Both the position numbers and the translations under genes were made by a program. The notes below the pieces were generated by a model. That model was not told the origin of the DNA and did not search any database. It was given only the letters and a program-made list of their open reading frames with translations. This document shows, piece after piece, positions 34,151 to 44,378 of a stretch of 64,000 nt of DNA; position 1 is the stretch's first letter; each line of letters starts with the position of its first letter. Source of the stretch: Atriophallophorus winterbourni (lineage: Eukaryota; Platyhelminthes; Trematoda; Plagiorchiida; Microphallidae); the NCBI GenBank assembly GCA_013407085.1, contig JACCGJ010014692.1, positions 1 through 64,000 of the forward strand, written 5' to 3'.

Positions 34151-34373
34151 TGTAATGAATTGAATTATATTGAATTGAATAAGCAGCCCAAGAACGTAAG
34201 TGAGAACAAACCACGCTCACGCGAACTACAGTGTGTATTAATTAATGCAACTCTAACAACGAGAATTTGAAATACGGGATCAATGATTAGTATTGATTAT
34301 TATTCAAACCATCATCACAGCCAACCGGCTCGGCTTGCATCATGGTGGGTAGGATTTGCGGAACCACACCACA
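34151..34373 (-). repeat. Gypsy-B 3' LTR
   Basis: 223 bp, identical by eye to 36791-37013. Confidence 0.93.
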
Positions 34374-34922
34374 ACCTTCCCCCCTCGAAATTGTTGCGTT
34401 GTTCCGATTCGCCAACCTCGCAGACCTTCTAAGAGAAGTTGGCTCCTGAGGTTTCACACTTGGTTCTGGTTGATGCGTCGATTCCTGATTGATGTTTTCC
34501 TCTACTGAACTTTTGAATTGTACTTGACTTTTGTGACGTTGGTGCACACTTGCATCCTTTAGGTCAGTGATCTCAATCATTGAATTTCCGATCTGTCGCG
34601 TGACGATGCCATGAGCGGGTCTCAAGTCGTTTCCTCTGAAATAAATCACATCACTCGAATCCATTCGGTGTAGGGTAGTTCGGAGTGTCCTGGATTTGAA
34701 CAACTTGGCTGGGCTCTCTCTGGTCGTGCAATGAACGGCATTACGGTATTGCAGTAGAAAGTTATCAATGAATACGTCCAAGGCTTGGAAGCTCCCAGGA
34801 TTGGCTGAGTAAATAGCACTCTTGATAGTTTTCACAAGATTCTCTGCAGCGCCATTGGAACATGGATGCCGCGGAGCAGTTCGTAAGTGTCGGCACCCGA
34901 TGCTATCCAGCCATTCCTTCAT
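34287..34922 (-). pseudogene. Gypsy-B integrase C-terminal half
   Basis: A 211-aa frame with LRTAPRHPCSNGAAENLVKT, which supplies the integrase catalytic Glu. It then has the FLLQYRNAVHCTTRESPAKLF block and a C-terminal domain ending inside the 3' LTR. It joins the upstream frame by a one-base shift at about 34920. Since the LTRs are identical, this shift is either very recent, a sequencing error, or tolerated because integrase is supplied in trans. Confidence 0.8.
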
Positions 34923-36310
34923 TCATTGGAACAGAATTGGGCACCATTGTCAGTGATAAGTACTTGTGGGATTCCTTCACGGCTGAAACACTTCCTTAGA
35001 GCTTGCATTGTGAACGCCGTCGTTGCTGTGGTTGTCAGAAAGACTTCTGGCCACTTGGAATACGAGTCGGTGATCACAAGTGCGAAGTACTTTCCCAAAA
35101 ACGGTCCACAATAATCTGCATGGATTCGTTGCCAGGGAAGGTAACTGTCGGGCCATGGTGTCCAGTCCCTTGGGCGTGAATTGATTTTGTGCAAGCAAGC
35201 CTCGCAGTTCATAGCTGTACTTCTGATATCGGCATCAATTTCTGGCCACCAAACCTCTTGCCGTGCCAACGATTTCATTTTTTCAATGCCCATGTGGCCC
35301 TTATGTAGATCGTCCAAGACAGGCTTCCTCAACGGTGGCGGGATGAGCAATCGGTCTCCCCGACAAATCACACCGTCCGGTTGTATCAGTAGCTCATCAC
35401 GGATCTGGTAAAGGCGTAGGTATTTCTTCCGCACATCTGGACGCCAACCGTTCCGTATGGCTGACATAACTGTTGAATAGTACTTCTTCGTGAACGTTCG
35501 TAGTTGCTCACGGGAAACGGCACATGATTGGGAGATGAGACAGCATGCTTCCGCTGGAGAAAGTTTTGCGTGCCTGGACAGGAAGTCGGCCTGAATTTGT
35601 TCTCTTGAATTCTCAACGGGCACAATATTCAGCGATACAGGATGCTTGAGGGCTCGCAGGGCTTTCAGACCGAGGATTGCAGGACTGCTTTTAGATACCA
35701 GGAATCGGACTGGAATTGAAATCTCCTTGTCTTGTTTTACAAATAAGGTGGTTTCACCTGTCAGTGGCAAATTGTGTCCGGTAACGCCACGAAGTTTAAC
35801 GTTGGTCGGTTGCACACGCGCCTCTGGGGCCACCCGGTTCAAGATTTCGGCGGGAATGACTGATTCACTGCTACCGGTATCGACGATGAATTCAGCAGTT
35901 TCACTTGAATCGAACTGCAAGGATTTGTAGATGAATTGTTGTGCTGGACTCTTCAGTTGCAGAACATAAGGTGAACCGTCATCCTCCTGATTGACCACTG
36001 GATTCTGTTGGGTCAGGTTGCATTGTTTACTCCGACAAACCTTCTTTATATGTCCGCTCTTACCGCATCCATGGCACACTGCATTGCGGAATCGACAAGT
36101 TGACCGCAAGTGAAGATCACCACACGACATGCACTTATTTATCGGCTTTACGGTCTTGTCTCGGGCTTGGTTTTCACTTGTCTTGTTGGCCTGGTGCCGG
36201 TGTCTTGGCTGATTGGATCTGAGTGAACTTTTCTGAAAGAACACGGCACCTTGTTCGGTTGTCGCAGCAGTCACATCATCTCGCTGCTCGCAGATTTCAC
36301 GGGCTTCGGC
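34919..36310 (-). CDS. Gypsy-B Gag knuckles, protease and integrase N-terminal half (RT and RNase H deleted)
   Basis: A 451-aa frame. Zinc knuckles CMSCGDLHLRSTC and CHGCGKSGHIKKVC (about residues 48-80) are followed by protease FIVDTGSSESVIP (129-141). At about residue 225 (near 35600) the chain passes from the end of the protease region (NIVPVENSREQ) directly to QADFLSRHA, the last motif of RNase H. About 500 residues of RT and RNase H are thus lost without breaking the frame. Integrase follows: HKGHMGIEKMKSLA with NCEACLHK (zinc finger), the first Asp in IHADYCGPF and the second in LITDNGAQF. Domains resemble the K02A2.6/mag-type Gypsy group. Confidence 0.85.
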   Translation of the reverse strand, partial: AEAREICEQRDDVTAATTEQGAVFFQKSSLRSNQPRHRHQANKTSENQARDKTVKPINKCMSCGDLHLRSTCRFRNAVCHGCGKSGHIKKVCRSKQCNLTQQNPVVNQEDDGSPYVLQLKSPAQQFIYKSLQFDSSETAEFIVDTGSSESVIPAEILNRVAPEARVQPTNVKLRGVTGHNLPLTGETTLFVKQDKEISIPVRFLVSKSSPAILGLKALRALKHPVSLNIVPVENSREQIQADFLSRHAKLSPAEACCLISQSCAVSREQLRTFTKKYYSTVMSAIRNGWRPDVRKKYLRLYQIRDELLIQPDGVICRGDRLLIPPPLRKPVLDDLHKGHMGIEKMKSLARQEVWWPEIDADIRSTAMNCEACLHKINSRPRDWTPWPDSYLPWQRIHADYCGPFLGKYFALVITDSYSKWPEVFLTTTATTAFTMQALRKCFSREGIPQVLITDNGAQFCSNE

Positions 36311-36315
36311 GTAGG

Positions 36316-36771
36316 TCAGGTCGGTTTCATCAGCATTTTTCTTTGTAGGTCAACATTGTTAATACCAGCAATGAGACGATCCCTCAAATTATCTTCTAAT
36401 AGATCACCGAATTCACATTTAGCAGCCTGTTTCTGTAGAATAAGGATGAACTCACGGCAGCTTGTATTAGGATTTCGGACCAGTGTGTTGAATTTTGCCC
36501 GTTCGGTAGCTTTGAAATTCACCGGCATGACATGCTTCAGTAGGAGTGTCTTCAAATCTTGGAACGGCAGTGATGCAGGAGCCTTTGGATAGGATAGGTT
36601 CTTAAGTAACGAATATAATTCACGTCCCCCGTAGGTCAAGAAAAATGTTGACTTATTCTCCGGCTTGACGTCCTTCCGAATGCTGCTCCACAGCTCGAAT
36701 CGTTCCACCCACTCTTCAATTTCTCCAGGATTAGAATGAAGATTTAATGGTTCAAGAGTCGGTTGATCCAT
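36316..36771 (-). CDS. Gypsy-B Gag (capsid)
   Basis: A 151-aa frame starting MDQPTLEPLNLHSNPGEIEE just inside the 5' LTR and primer-binding site. It contains EWVERFELW, NKSTFFLTYGG and the capsid-like CREFILILQKQAAKCEFGDLLEDNLRDRLIAGI block. The knuckle-protease frame begins in the -1 frame at about 36310, where homology continues (DLTYAEAREICEQRDDV). The -1 relation suggests either programmed frameshifting or one lost base. Confidence 0.8.
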   Translation of the reverse strand: MDQPTLEPLNLHSNPGEIEEWVERFELWSSIRKDVKPENKSTFFLTYGGRELYSLLKNLSYPKAPASLPFQDLKTLLLKHVMPVNFKATERAKFNTLVRNPNTSCREFILILQKQAAKCEFGDLLEDNLRDRLIAGINNVDLQRKMLMKPT

Positions 36772-36790
36772 CCTGCTCGCGACGCCAATT

Positions 36791-37013
36791 TGTAATGAAT
36801 TGAATTATATTGAATTGAATAAGCAGCCCAAGAACGTAAGTGAGAACAAACCACGCTCACGCGAACTACAGTGTGTATTAATTAATGCAACTCTAACAAC
36901 GAGAATTTGAAATACGGGATCAATGATTAGTATTGATTATTATTCAAACCATCATCACAGCCAACCGGCTCGGCTTGCATCATGGTGGGTAGGATTTGCG
37001 GAACCACACCACA
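36791..37013 (-). repeat. Gypsy-B 5' LTR
   Basis: 223 bp, identical by eye to 34151-34373. Confidence 0.93.
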
Positions 37014-38983
37014 AAACGTCTCAACTGGCGAAGGGAAGTTGGACAGGGATACTCACTGATGGCAGATAATTTTTGTGGCACAGGTTTGATACCAGAGCTG
37101 TCGACAAAATGACCGAGGATTTCCAAGGAAGCAACTCCAAACAAACATTTGTCAGGATTGACAATAATGCCGTAATGTGACAAACGCTGAAAAACTGTAC
37201 GCAGGTGTTCAACGTGTTCTGTAGGAGTGGAACTGGCGATAAGAACATCATCAATGTACACATGAACAAAAGACAAACCTTGAAAAACCTGATCCATGAA
37301 TCTCTGGAATGTTTGAGCAGCATTTCGTAGGCCAAATGGCATTTTTAGAAATTCAAACAAACCGAATGGAGTAGTGATTGCGGTCTTTGGGATGTCTTCT
37401 TCAGCGACGGGTATCTGATGATAGGCACGAACTAGATCCAACTTGGAGAAAACGGATTTGCCGTTAAGGGATAGGGCAAAATCGTGTATGTGGGGGATAG
37501 GATAACGATCAGGGACAGTCACTCGATTTAGGGCACGATAATCACCACATGGACGCCAGGCGTCCGCTTTGTTCTTTTCAACCATGTGCAGAGGGGTAGC
37601 CCAGGGAGAATGAGAGGGTCGAATGATACCAAGCTCCAACATGTGCTCGAATTCCAATTTGGCAACTTCAAGCTTTTTGGGAGCCAATCTGCGAGGTTTG
37701 TTAAAAATGGGCGGACCGCGGGTCAAAATATGGTGTTTGACATCGTGTTTGACAGGAGTAGTAGAGGATGAAGGTTTAAAAATATCAGAAAATTCTGTCA
37801 CGAGGGAACTGTATGTAGAGGATGTGTCTGGGATAAGCACACGAATTGTTTGTATGGGTGAATTACAGAAAACTCCTAATGTATTAAGCTTTGTTAAATT
37901 GTCAGTGAGCTTACGATTAGCCAAATTAACAGAAAGATTAAAATGAGAAAGGAAGTCTGCACCCAAAATTGGTACTTTTACATCCGCCACAATGAAAATC
38001 CACCGAAAGTTACGTCTGAGACCTAATTCGACAGAAAGTGATCTTTGACCGAAAGTGGGAATTTTCGTTCCGTTTGCCGCTTGCAACGTCAACGAAGACG
38101 GGTTCTTGCGTTCCATACTGGATGGTGGGATGACGCTAATTTCGGCACCCGTGTCGATGAGGAATCGCATTTTAGTGGCCCTGTCGGTAACGTAGAAGAG
38201 ACGGCTTTGAAGGGTGCCAGAGAGAGCTGCCGTGTGTACTGTCTGGCTTCGCGATCCGTTAGAACGACTAGTGGATCGTTTCGTGGGCTGACGAGGATGA
38301 TGATTTCGTGAGTTACTTCGGGATCGTGCGATATTTTGTACTTGCAGTGACAAGTTATGGAACATCGACTTCAACTCTTCAAAATCGCTCAGAGTCTGTT
38401 TACTGGGATTTTTGTCACTCGTGTGCCTGACGTGAGACAAGGTAACGCTGTGCGAGATATCGTGAAGTTCGTCTGCAATGCGTGCCAAGTGTTGGAGACT
38501 GGTGTGCTTGTCCATAATGGCTAAGACTTTGCGGACGTCGGCTGTAAGACTCTGCTGCCATAATTCACGAATGATCTTGTCATCAACAGGCTTGTCTGCT
38601 TGTAATTGAAGCATGTGTCGCAGGTGTTGCGAGGGAGTGTGATCACCCATTTCTAAGCCGGACAAAAGTTTCCGTAGGTTTTGCTCGTCAGTAGATGAAA
38701 TACGTGAGATAATGGCATGTTTAAGTGCATCGTACGGATTATCGGCCGGGCGGTTGTAAATTAAATCAGCAACCTCCTTTGCGACTGACGATGGCAACAT
38801 GCCAACTACACGATTATACTGGGATCGTTGAGTTTTTACGTGGTAAGACTCGAAAAGTGCTTCGATCTGTGCGAACCAAAGGCGAGGGTCGTTCATACCA
38901 AAAGAGGGAAAAATAAAGTGCGACATAGTGTCGGTAGAAATGTCCTCAGATGGGGTATTAGAAAATGCTGATTTAGAATCCAT
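37014..38983 (-). pseudogene. Gypsy-A Gag, protease and reverse transcriptase, cut by Gypsy-B
   Basis: The frame starts at ATG 38983, about 100 bp inside the 5' LTR. Gag occupies about residues 1-240 ([15 protein letters not shown], then a basic Ser/Arg-rich tail instead of zinc knuckles). Protease [14 protein letters not shown] is at about 274-287. RT has [65 protein letters not shown] and the catalytic [13 protein letters not shown]. The thumb SLRQLRRF is cut by Gypsy-B, and the remaining residues to 36980 are read from its LTR. No other break is visible in this half. Confidence 0.9.
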
Positions 38984-39084
38984 TTAGTAAATGAAAAATA
39001 GATATTACAGCAAAATCAAAATAACTGGGAGTGTATGGTACGAACGAAAATTTCAAAAAGAAAAATGTTCGGGGCTCACCAATT

Positions 39085-39351
39085 TGTAGCGGTTGATCCA
39101 GCGGAGATTTCACCACTAACAAAGTACGTCTCTGGTTATTGAACGCAATAAATCGGAACACAGTTCTCAACGAATAACAGCATACAAATCCCAGGCAGTC
39201 ACACGCGATAGACTTGTCCCAAAGCAGAACACGAGCGCGGCGTGAATCGTATATTCAAATTGTGTACATATTTTACATGGTTCATTATAACAAAACAAAT
39301 GACAAAATATGTAGGATTAATGTAATAAAATATACCATGATGAAAATACCA
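39085..39351 (-). repeat. Gypsy-A 5' LTR
   Basis: About 267 bp, repeated at 31875-32139, with the primer-binding site on its inner side. Confidence 0.9.
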
Positions 39352-39915
39352 TACCGTCGCATCCGAGGTGATCTGATACTGGTTTTTCCAGATCCTTAAG
39401 GAGAACACAACATCCGTGCCATGGACTGCTTTTAATGGCACTCAGTTCCGGAACCGGGGGCATGTTTTCAAGCTAGCCCACCAGCCCAGTCGGTTAAACT
39501 GCCGTAAATTTTTCTTTTCTGGTCCGTACCCCTTGTTTTTGGAATGATCTACCAGTTTTTGTCGTAACCTCCCCATCGCTTTCGATTTTTAAAAAGCGGC
39601 TTGACGCTTATCTCTATTTTTTTCAACAAGTTCAATGGATTCTCTCATTTTCTTCTTCCCGATACTGCACCCATTTTCCTCTTCCTTTCCAGATACGTTT
39701 ACGGAACCCCGCCGATTCATCTCCCCCTGTATTGACTGTTATGATACATAACCACACCCTTAACTGAACTTTGGCGATTGACGCCGAACCCGCTGAACTC
39801 CACCCGACCCCCTGTACTGACTATCTTATGGTTATATTTTAAGCTCATAGCTTTTGTACCATAATATACTATTGACGATTGACTAATAAAACTGAACTGA
39901 ACTGAACTGAACTGA
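39352..39915 (+). pseudogene. LINE-B ORF2 C-terminus and 3'UTR
   Basis: Resumes LINE-B after Gypsy-A with YRRIRGDLILVFQILKE, the same tail block as in LINE-E. Degraded C-terminal sequence to about 39720, a 3'UTR, and terminal ACTGA repeats after AATAAA follow. Confidence 0.78.
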
Positions 39916-39953
39916 TTTTGACCTTGAGATTAATAATTTTTAATTTAACGTAT

Positions 39954-41071
39954 TGTAACGAAGCGTCATTTCTTATGTATCTTTCGTATTTTGCGCCAAT
40001 ATTATCGTTTCCTTTCATATCGCACAACACGTAGAAAAGGATGTCAAACTCTTTCTACGTTCCTATTGTGAATAAGAATGATAATATTGGTTATTCTATT
40101 TTATATTATACTGATTCTCAATCCCTTTGTTTTGTCGGACTCTAACCCGCGCTCGTCGGAGTTCGTTTCCCCTTTGGCCGCCGCTAGCTGCTGCTACGCG
40201 GCCATCGTCTTCCAGCCAACCGGCTGCGCATCACACAAGGACCTGTGAACAATCATCCAGCGACCCAGCTGCGCATCAACCACAGGACTTGTCTACGACA
40301 ATCTATTGTACCGCGTGCCTCATCCCATACACCTTTTTATTCCACCTTTCGGAGTTCTCGCTTGGCGTGTGCTATCATTGTGCTTGGGGTAAACTGCAAC
40401 GTTACCTCAATCGCTACATTTGGTGACGAGGGTGGTCGTTTCTCTACGTGCCGTCTGAAAATGTTTTCATTATCAAGATATGGCGCTGGATTCAAAATTC
40501 CCACCTCTCGATTTTTGATTTTGTTTTTTCTCCGACGTTTTCTGGACATTTTCCAATCCCCACATCTCTTGCACTGAGGACAGTGCAAAAACTGAAGGGG
40601 GGGCGGTGTAACGAAGCGTCATTTCTTATGTATCTTTTGTATTTTGCGCCAACATTATCGTTTGCTTTCATATCGCACAACACGTAGAAAAGGATGTCGA
40701 ACTCTTTCTACGTTCATATTGTGAATAAGAATGATAATGTTGGTTATTCTATTTTATATTATATTAATTCTCAATCCCTTTGTTTTGTCGGACTCTACCC
40801 CGCGCTCGTCGGAGTTCGTTTCCCCTTTGGCCGCCGCTAGCTGCTGCTACGCGGCCATCGTCTTCCAGCCAACTGGCTGCGCATCACACAAGGACCTGTG
40901 AACAATCATCCAGCGACCCAGCTGCGCATCAACCACAGGACTTGTCTACGACAATCTATTGTACCGCGTGCCTCATCCCATACACCTTTTTATTCCACCT
41001 TTCGGAGTTCTCGCTTGGCGTGTGCTATCATTGTGCTTGGGGTAAACTGCAACGTTACCTCAATCGCTACA
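39954..41071 (+). mobile_element. TRIM: non-coding miniature LTR retrotransposon
   Basis: Two 465-bp LTRs (39954-40418 and 40607-41071), TGTAACGAAGCG to CGCTACA, about 2 percent different by eye, with a GTAT duplication outside (39950-39953 and 41072-41075). Only 188 bp lie between them, beginning with TGGTGACGAGGGTGGTCG (a primer-binding site 2 bp inside the LTR) and ending with a GAAGGGGGGGCGG polypurine tract. No meaningful ORF. The primer-binding site is nearly the same as that of the 10.4 kb Gag-only element. Strand is set by the order of primer site and purine tract. Confidence 0.9.
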
Positions 41072-41533
41072 GTATTCGTATTTAAAATTTTACAAAACAC
41101 GTTCCTTTTCTAGATCAATCAGTTCATCAGTCCGGTGTATTAGGTATAAAATCTTGTGGGCTTGTACAAACCGCAGGATAGATAGGGCGGTGGGTCGAAA
41201 AAGCAAAGATAGAAATGTTTGAGTTTCCAAGGCCTTATAGCGGGCCTCATTCGCGTTTAGCCTGCACCATCAATGGATTTTTGTGGCATTTGGACAGGTA
41301 AGGCGTCAACCCGGGACACAGCTACCCACCACATCCTCCGAAACAGGGTCAGTTGAAACTGCGTGTATACGGACTTCCGATACTGGGATCTGGAAGAGCA
41401 ATGAAACTGACAAAGAGTTAGCGGGGTTGTGAGGAAAATGCAAATGGCACAGAAAGAGAACTTACCGTTGCCACGAGCTAGTGAGTTTTGGAGGGGAAAA
41501 TGCAATATGGTTTGTAAAAAATTAAAATAGTGT

Positions 41534-43228
41534 TTACGGGGTAATTGTGTCTTGGGAGTGGGAGATTTCAAGGAGGTGAGAATCGAGGAGACCTTTGAAT
41601 GAACCGAGAGAAGCGACCTCAAAAAGCGTGCCTGGAAGAGTGTTCCACTGACTGCATACTCTCACAGAGAAAGAGCTGTGTCGACATTCAAGCCTGCTCT
41701 GTTGATGTAACAGTTTGAGCTCATGTCCTCGGAGGTTAATGCTTGGAGAGGGAACGAATAGGGAGTTGCATGGATGGGAGGGGTCAGTCAAGATCCGGTG
41801 GGTAAGTAACATGTCACCGCGGTGAAGACGGTAGGTAACGGAGAATATATCTAAACTGCGTAAACTTTCCTCGTAAGACATGTTATGCATACCACGGACA
41901 AGCTTTGTCGCACGTCTCTGGGCTTTTTCGAGAAGGGACACGTCTTTGCATAGCCAAGGATGCCAAGCCTGTACTGAGTATTCCAAGTGTGGACGGATGT
42001 AGACATTCAGCAGTGTCGGGAAGAGAAACCGGTCAAACCTGCCTAGAGCGCGGCGAAGTAAGCCAGTGTTGCGATTGGCTACCGCTGCGGCTCGTTCGCA
42101 TTGTGTGGTGCAACCGAGATCGTGCTGGATGATGATGCTGAGATCCTTTTCTTGTCGAACACTCTGAAGTACTGTTGAGCCCAAACTGTAAGCGACCGGA
42201 TCTGAGTGTCGGATGGGGAGAACGCTACACTTGGAGGTGTTAAATGGGAGATGATTCCTCAAAGACCAGCTGTGTAAACGATCTAAGTCATCTTGTAGGA
42301 CATGTGAATCCCTTTGCGATTTGAGTGAGAGCCAGATTTTGACATCGTCCGCAAATAGGAGGAACGGCGATTCAATGTTTTGGCCAATATCATTGATGAA
42401 AATGATGAAGAGTCGGGGACCAAGAACGGAGCCTTGTGGCAGACCGCACGTGATTGGGAAGCGGGCAAAATAGCAGTCACGCACACGAACACAGAGGGAG
42501 CGGTCGCGAAGAAAGTACTTCATCCAGGATAATAAGGATGACCCAACGCCGCAGGCAGCGAGTTTAAGTAAAAGAATGTCGTGGTCGACGCGGTCGAATG
42601 CCTTGGAGAAATCCAGAAATACTGCATCGACACCAATGCCTTCGTCCACAGATTTCGTCCGGGCATCCCGTGCGAGAAGCAAGTTGGAAGTGCATGAACG
42701 GTTGGCGCGAAAGCCGTGTTGTTGTGCGATTAAAAGTCGATTTGTTTCCAGATGTGAAACAAGTTGGTCAGAGATTATGCTCTCCATGACTTTAGAAACG
42801 ACTGACAACAGCACAATGGGACGATAATTTGCGGGTTTCGACCGGATACCGCCTTTGAAGATAGGCGTAATAACACCTTCTTTCCAAGCTTGGGGGACAG
42901 TGGCGGAGTCCATACAACGTTGGAAATACGTGGCAAGTAGATTAGATATGTGCAATGCGGCTACTTTCAGGATCCTAGGGTGGATGCCGTCGAGTCCTGG
43001 TGAAGAGTATTGCCGTAGACATGAAATCTTCTTGTGGACCGCATCAGAGGTAAACATTATTTCCGGCATTTCCTGTACGTCCTGTGAGGGAGAAGAAAAA
43101 TGTGAGGAGTTTGTAGAATAAATAGGGTTGAAAATTGGGGCGTAGTGTTCAGACAACAGGTTTGCAGCTTCCGAGGCTGTTGAAGTGAGACCGTTTGCGC
43201 TGACTAGGGATGGAATTCCGACTTTAAC
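41534..43228 (-). pseudogene. LINE-D reverse transcriptase
   Basis: An open 540-aa frame from 43156 with GVITPIFKGG, YRPIVLLSVVSKVMES, QHGFRANRSCTSNLLLA, motif A FLDFSKAFDRVDHD, GLPQGSVLGPRLFIIFINDI, catalytic FADDVKIW, LPFNTSKC and QEKDLSII. The C-terminal blocks RPHLEYSVQAW, YRLHRGDMLLTH, SVRVCSQWNTLPG and FKGLLDSHL lead to a stop at 41534. The RT domain is complete. Upstream, a frameshift near 43200 separates it from the linker, so the full ORF2 is not open. Confidence 0.87.
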
Positions 43229-44378
43229 TACCCGTTTTGATTCACAAATTGGAACAAGCTTTTTGGGTTATCCAAAAACTTGCTACTGATGTGCATTTCA
43301 TACTGGCATTTGTCCTGGCGGCTAAGAGATGTGCAACGATTGCGCAATGACTTATAAATGTCCCAGTCAGTTCTATTTCGTCCTGTCTGGTAACACCGCC
43401 ACGCCGCGTTTCGCTGTGCTATGGCTTTGCGTGTTCGGCTGCGAAGGAATGACCTGGGGTTCTTCCGACGGAGGGGCTTTTCGTGGCTCGCAAGACGTAG
43501 CAGCGCGTGCCACTGAGTTAAAACGTGGTCCATGCCAAATCGATTTGGTCAATCATTAAGAAATCCCATGAATTGGCTACGACGAGTTGGTGGAACAAGC
43601 CTAGATCAGTAATCCAGCGGCTCTTAGGACAGGGTTCGTTGAAGTAATCCATGAAAGAGACAAAGGTGAATGTCAAGACAACATGATCGCTGTTGCCCAA
43701 GGGAGGGTTAGACGAAAGTTGTTCAATCATCAACTCTTCGTTGGTGATGATGAGGTCCAGAAGGGATGGTGTATTTGTGCCCCGAAACCAAGTAGCTTCG
43801 TGAACATGATTGTATAATGGATAGGTTGCCAATATTTCGGACAACGCGGTGGCGAATGGGTGGGAGGCATGTTCGCCATAAAGGCTGGGACAGTTAAAGT
43901 CGCCCATTATCAGTATGTGGGAGAATCGTTTATTTAAAGCATGTTGAAGTGATGACAAAAGGGAGGAATCGAGCAGTGGGGTATTACTGGGAGATCTATA
44001 AACAACTGCAATCAGGAGAAGACTGTCTTGCTTGAGTGGGATTTGGCACCAAAGAAGATCAGAGTCAACCAACGCAGGGTCAGATAACTGTTCGCAGCGA
44101 AGCGATTTGTGATGATAGAACAGCACTCCACCTCCTCTTGTTGTACGGTCGCAGCGAAGTAAGGACATGTTTGGAAGGGTGAGTTCCGCATCATAAACTG
44201 CGCTTGATAACCACGTCTCAGTAACGGCTATTAGGTCCCATGAGCACAGGGAATGGCGGTAACGGAGTTCTGGGAGTTTGTTCAGGAAACCAGCAGCATT
44301 TGTGTAACAGCATGAAAGGCTGCGTGATTGTAGAGTATGCAGTGTGGTGATAGGGTGTGCAGTTATTCCGCCGATCAC
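43228..44378 (-). pseudogene. LINE-D endonuclease and linker
   Basis: The endonuclease frame 44378-43518 has CCYTNAAGFLNKLPEL, catalytic Glu in VTETWLS, RGGGVLFYHH, VVYRSPSN, MGDFNCPS and GNSDHVVLTF. It overlaps frame 43533-43228, which holds the linker (SFLRSRTRKAIAQRNAAW, CTSLSRQDK). The ORF1 stop and the ORF2 frame meet at 44375-44380, as in LINE-B, suggesting coupled translation. Confidence 0.82.

Larger units (their letters stand above)
34151..37013 (-). mobile_element. Gypsy-B: RT-less Ty3/Gypsy element with identical LTRs
   Basis: Two 223-bp LTRs (34151-34373 and 36791-37013), TG to CA, which I find identical base for base. The flanks AAACG (34146-34150 and 37014-37018) form a 5-bp TSD in the Gypsy-A pol gene. 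On the minus strand the primer-binding site TGGCGTCGCGAGCAGG lies 3 bp inside the 5' LTR, and the tract GAGGGGGGAAGG precedes the 3' LTR. Gag, protease and integrase are present; RT and RNase H are deleted. At 2863 bp it is about half the usual Gypsy length. It must have been mobilised in trans, and recently. Confidence 0.93.
31875..39351 (-). mobile_element. Gypsy-A: CsRn1-like Ty3/Gypsy element with nested Gypsy-B
   Basis: LTRs 31875-32139 and 39085-39351 (about 265 bp, roughly 4 percent different by eye) run TG to CA and are flanked by TACCGT on both sides (31869-31874 and 39352-39357). On the minus strand the primer-binding site TGGTGAGCCCCGAAC lies 3 bp inside the 5' LTR, and a purine tract (AGGGAGGGAG) lies near the 3' LTR. 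Gag and pol are in one frame, interrupted by Gypsy-B at 34151-37013. The gag start ([18 protein letters not shown]) and the absence of CCHC knuckles resemble CsRn1/Kabuki elements. Confidence 0.92.
27604..39915 (+). mobile_element. LINE-B: near full-length CR1-like LINE split by Gypsy-A
   Basis: The 5'UTR (27604-28060), ORF1 and ORF2 run to 31874. ORF2 resumes at 39352 with IRGDLILVF, and the 3'UTR ends in ACTGA repeats (39889-39915). Gypsy-A (31875-39351) accounts for the gap and duplicates TACCGT. The 5'UTR start is placed by similarity to the two short derivatives at 12.5 and 13.0 kb. Confidence 0.85.

Noticed and set aside
40127..40426. ORFs repeated at 40127 and 40780 (FCRTLTRARRSSFPLW and similar)
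   Set aside because: They lie in the two LTRs of the TRIM, so they are repeated for that reason and not as genes.
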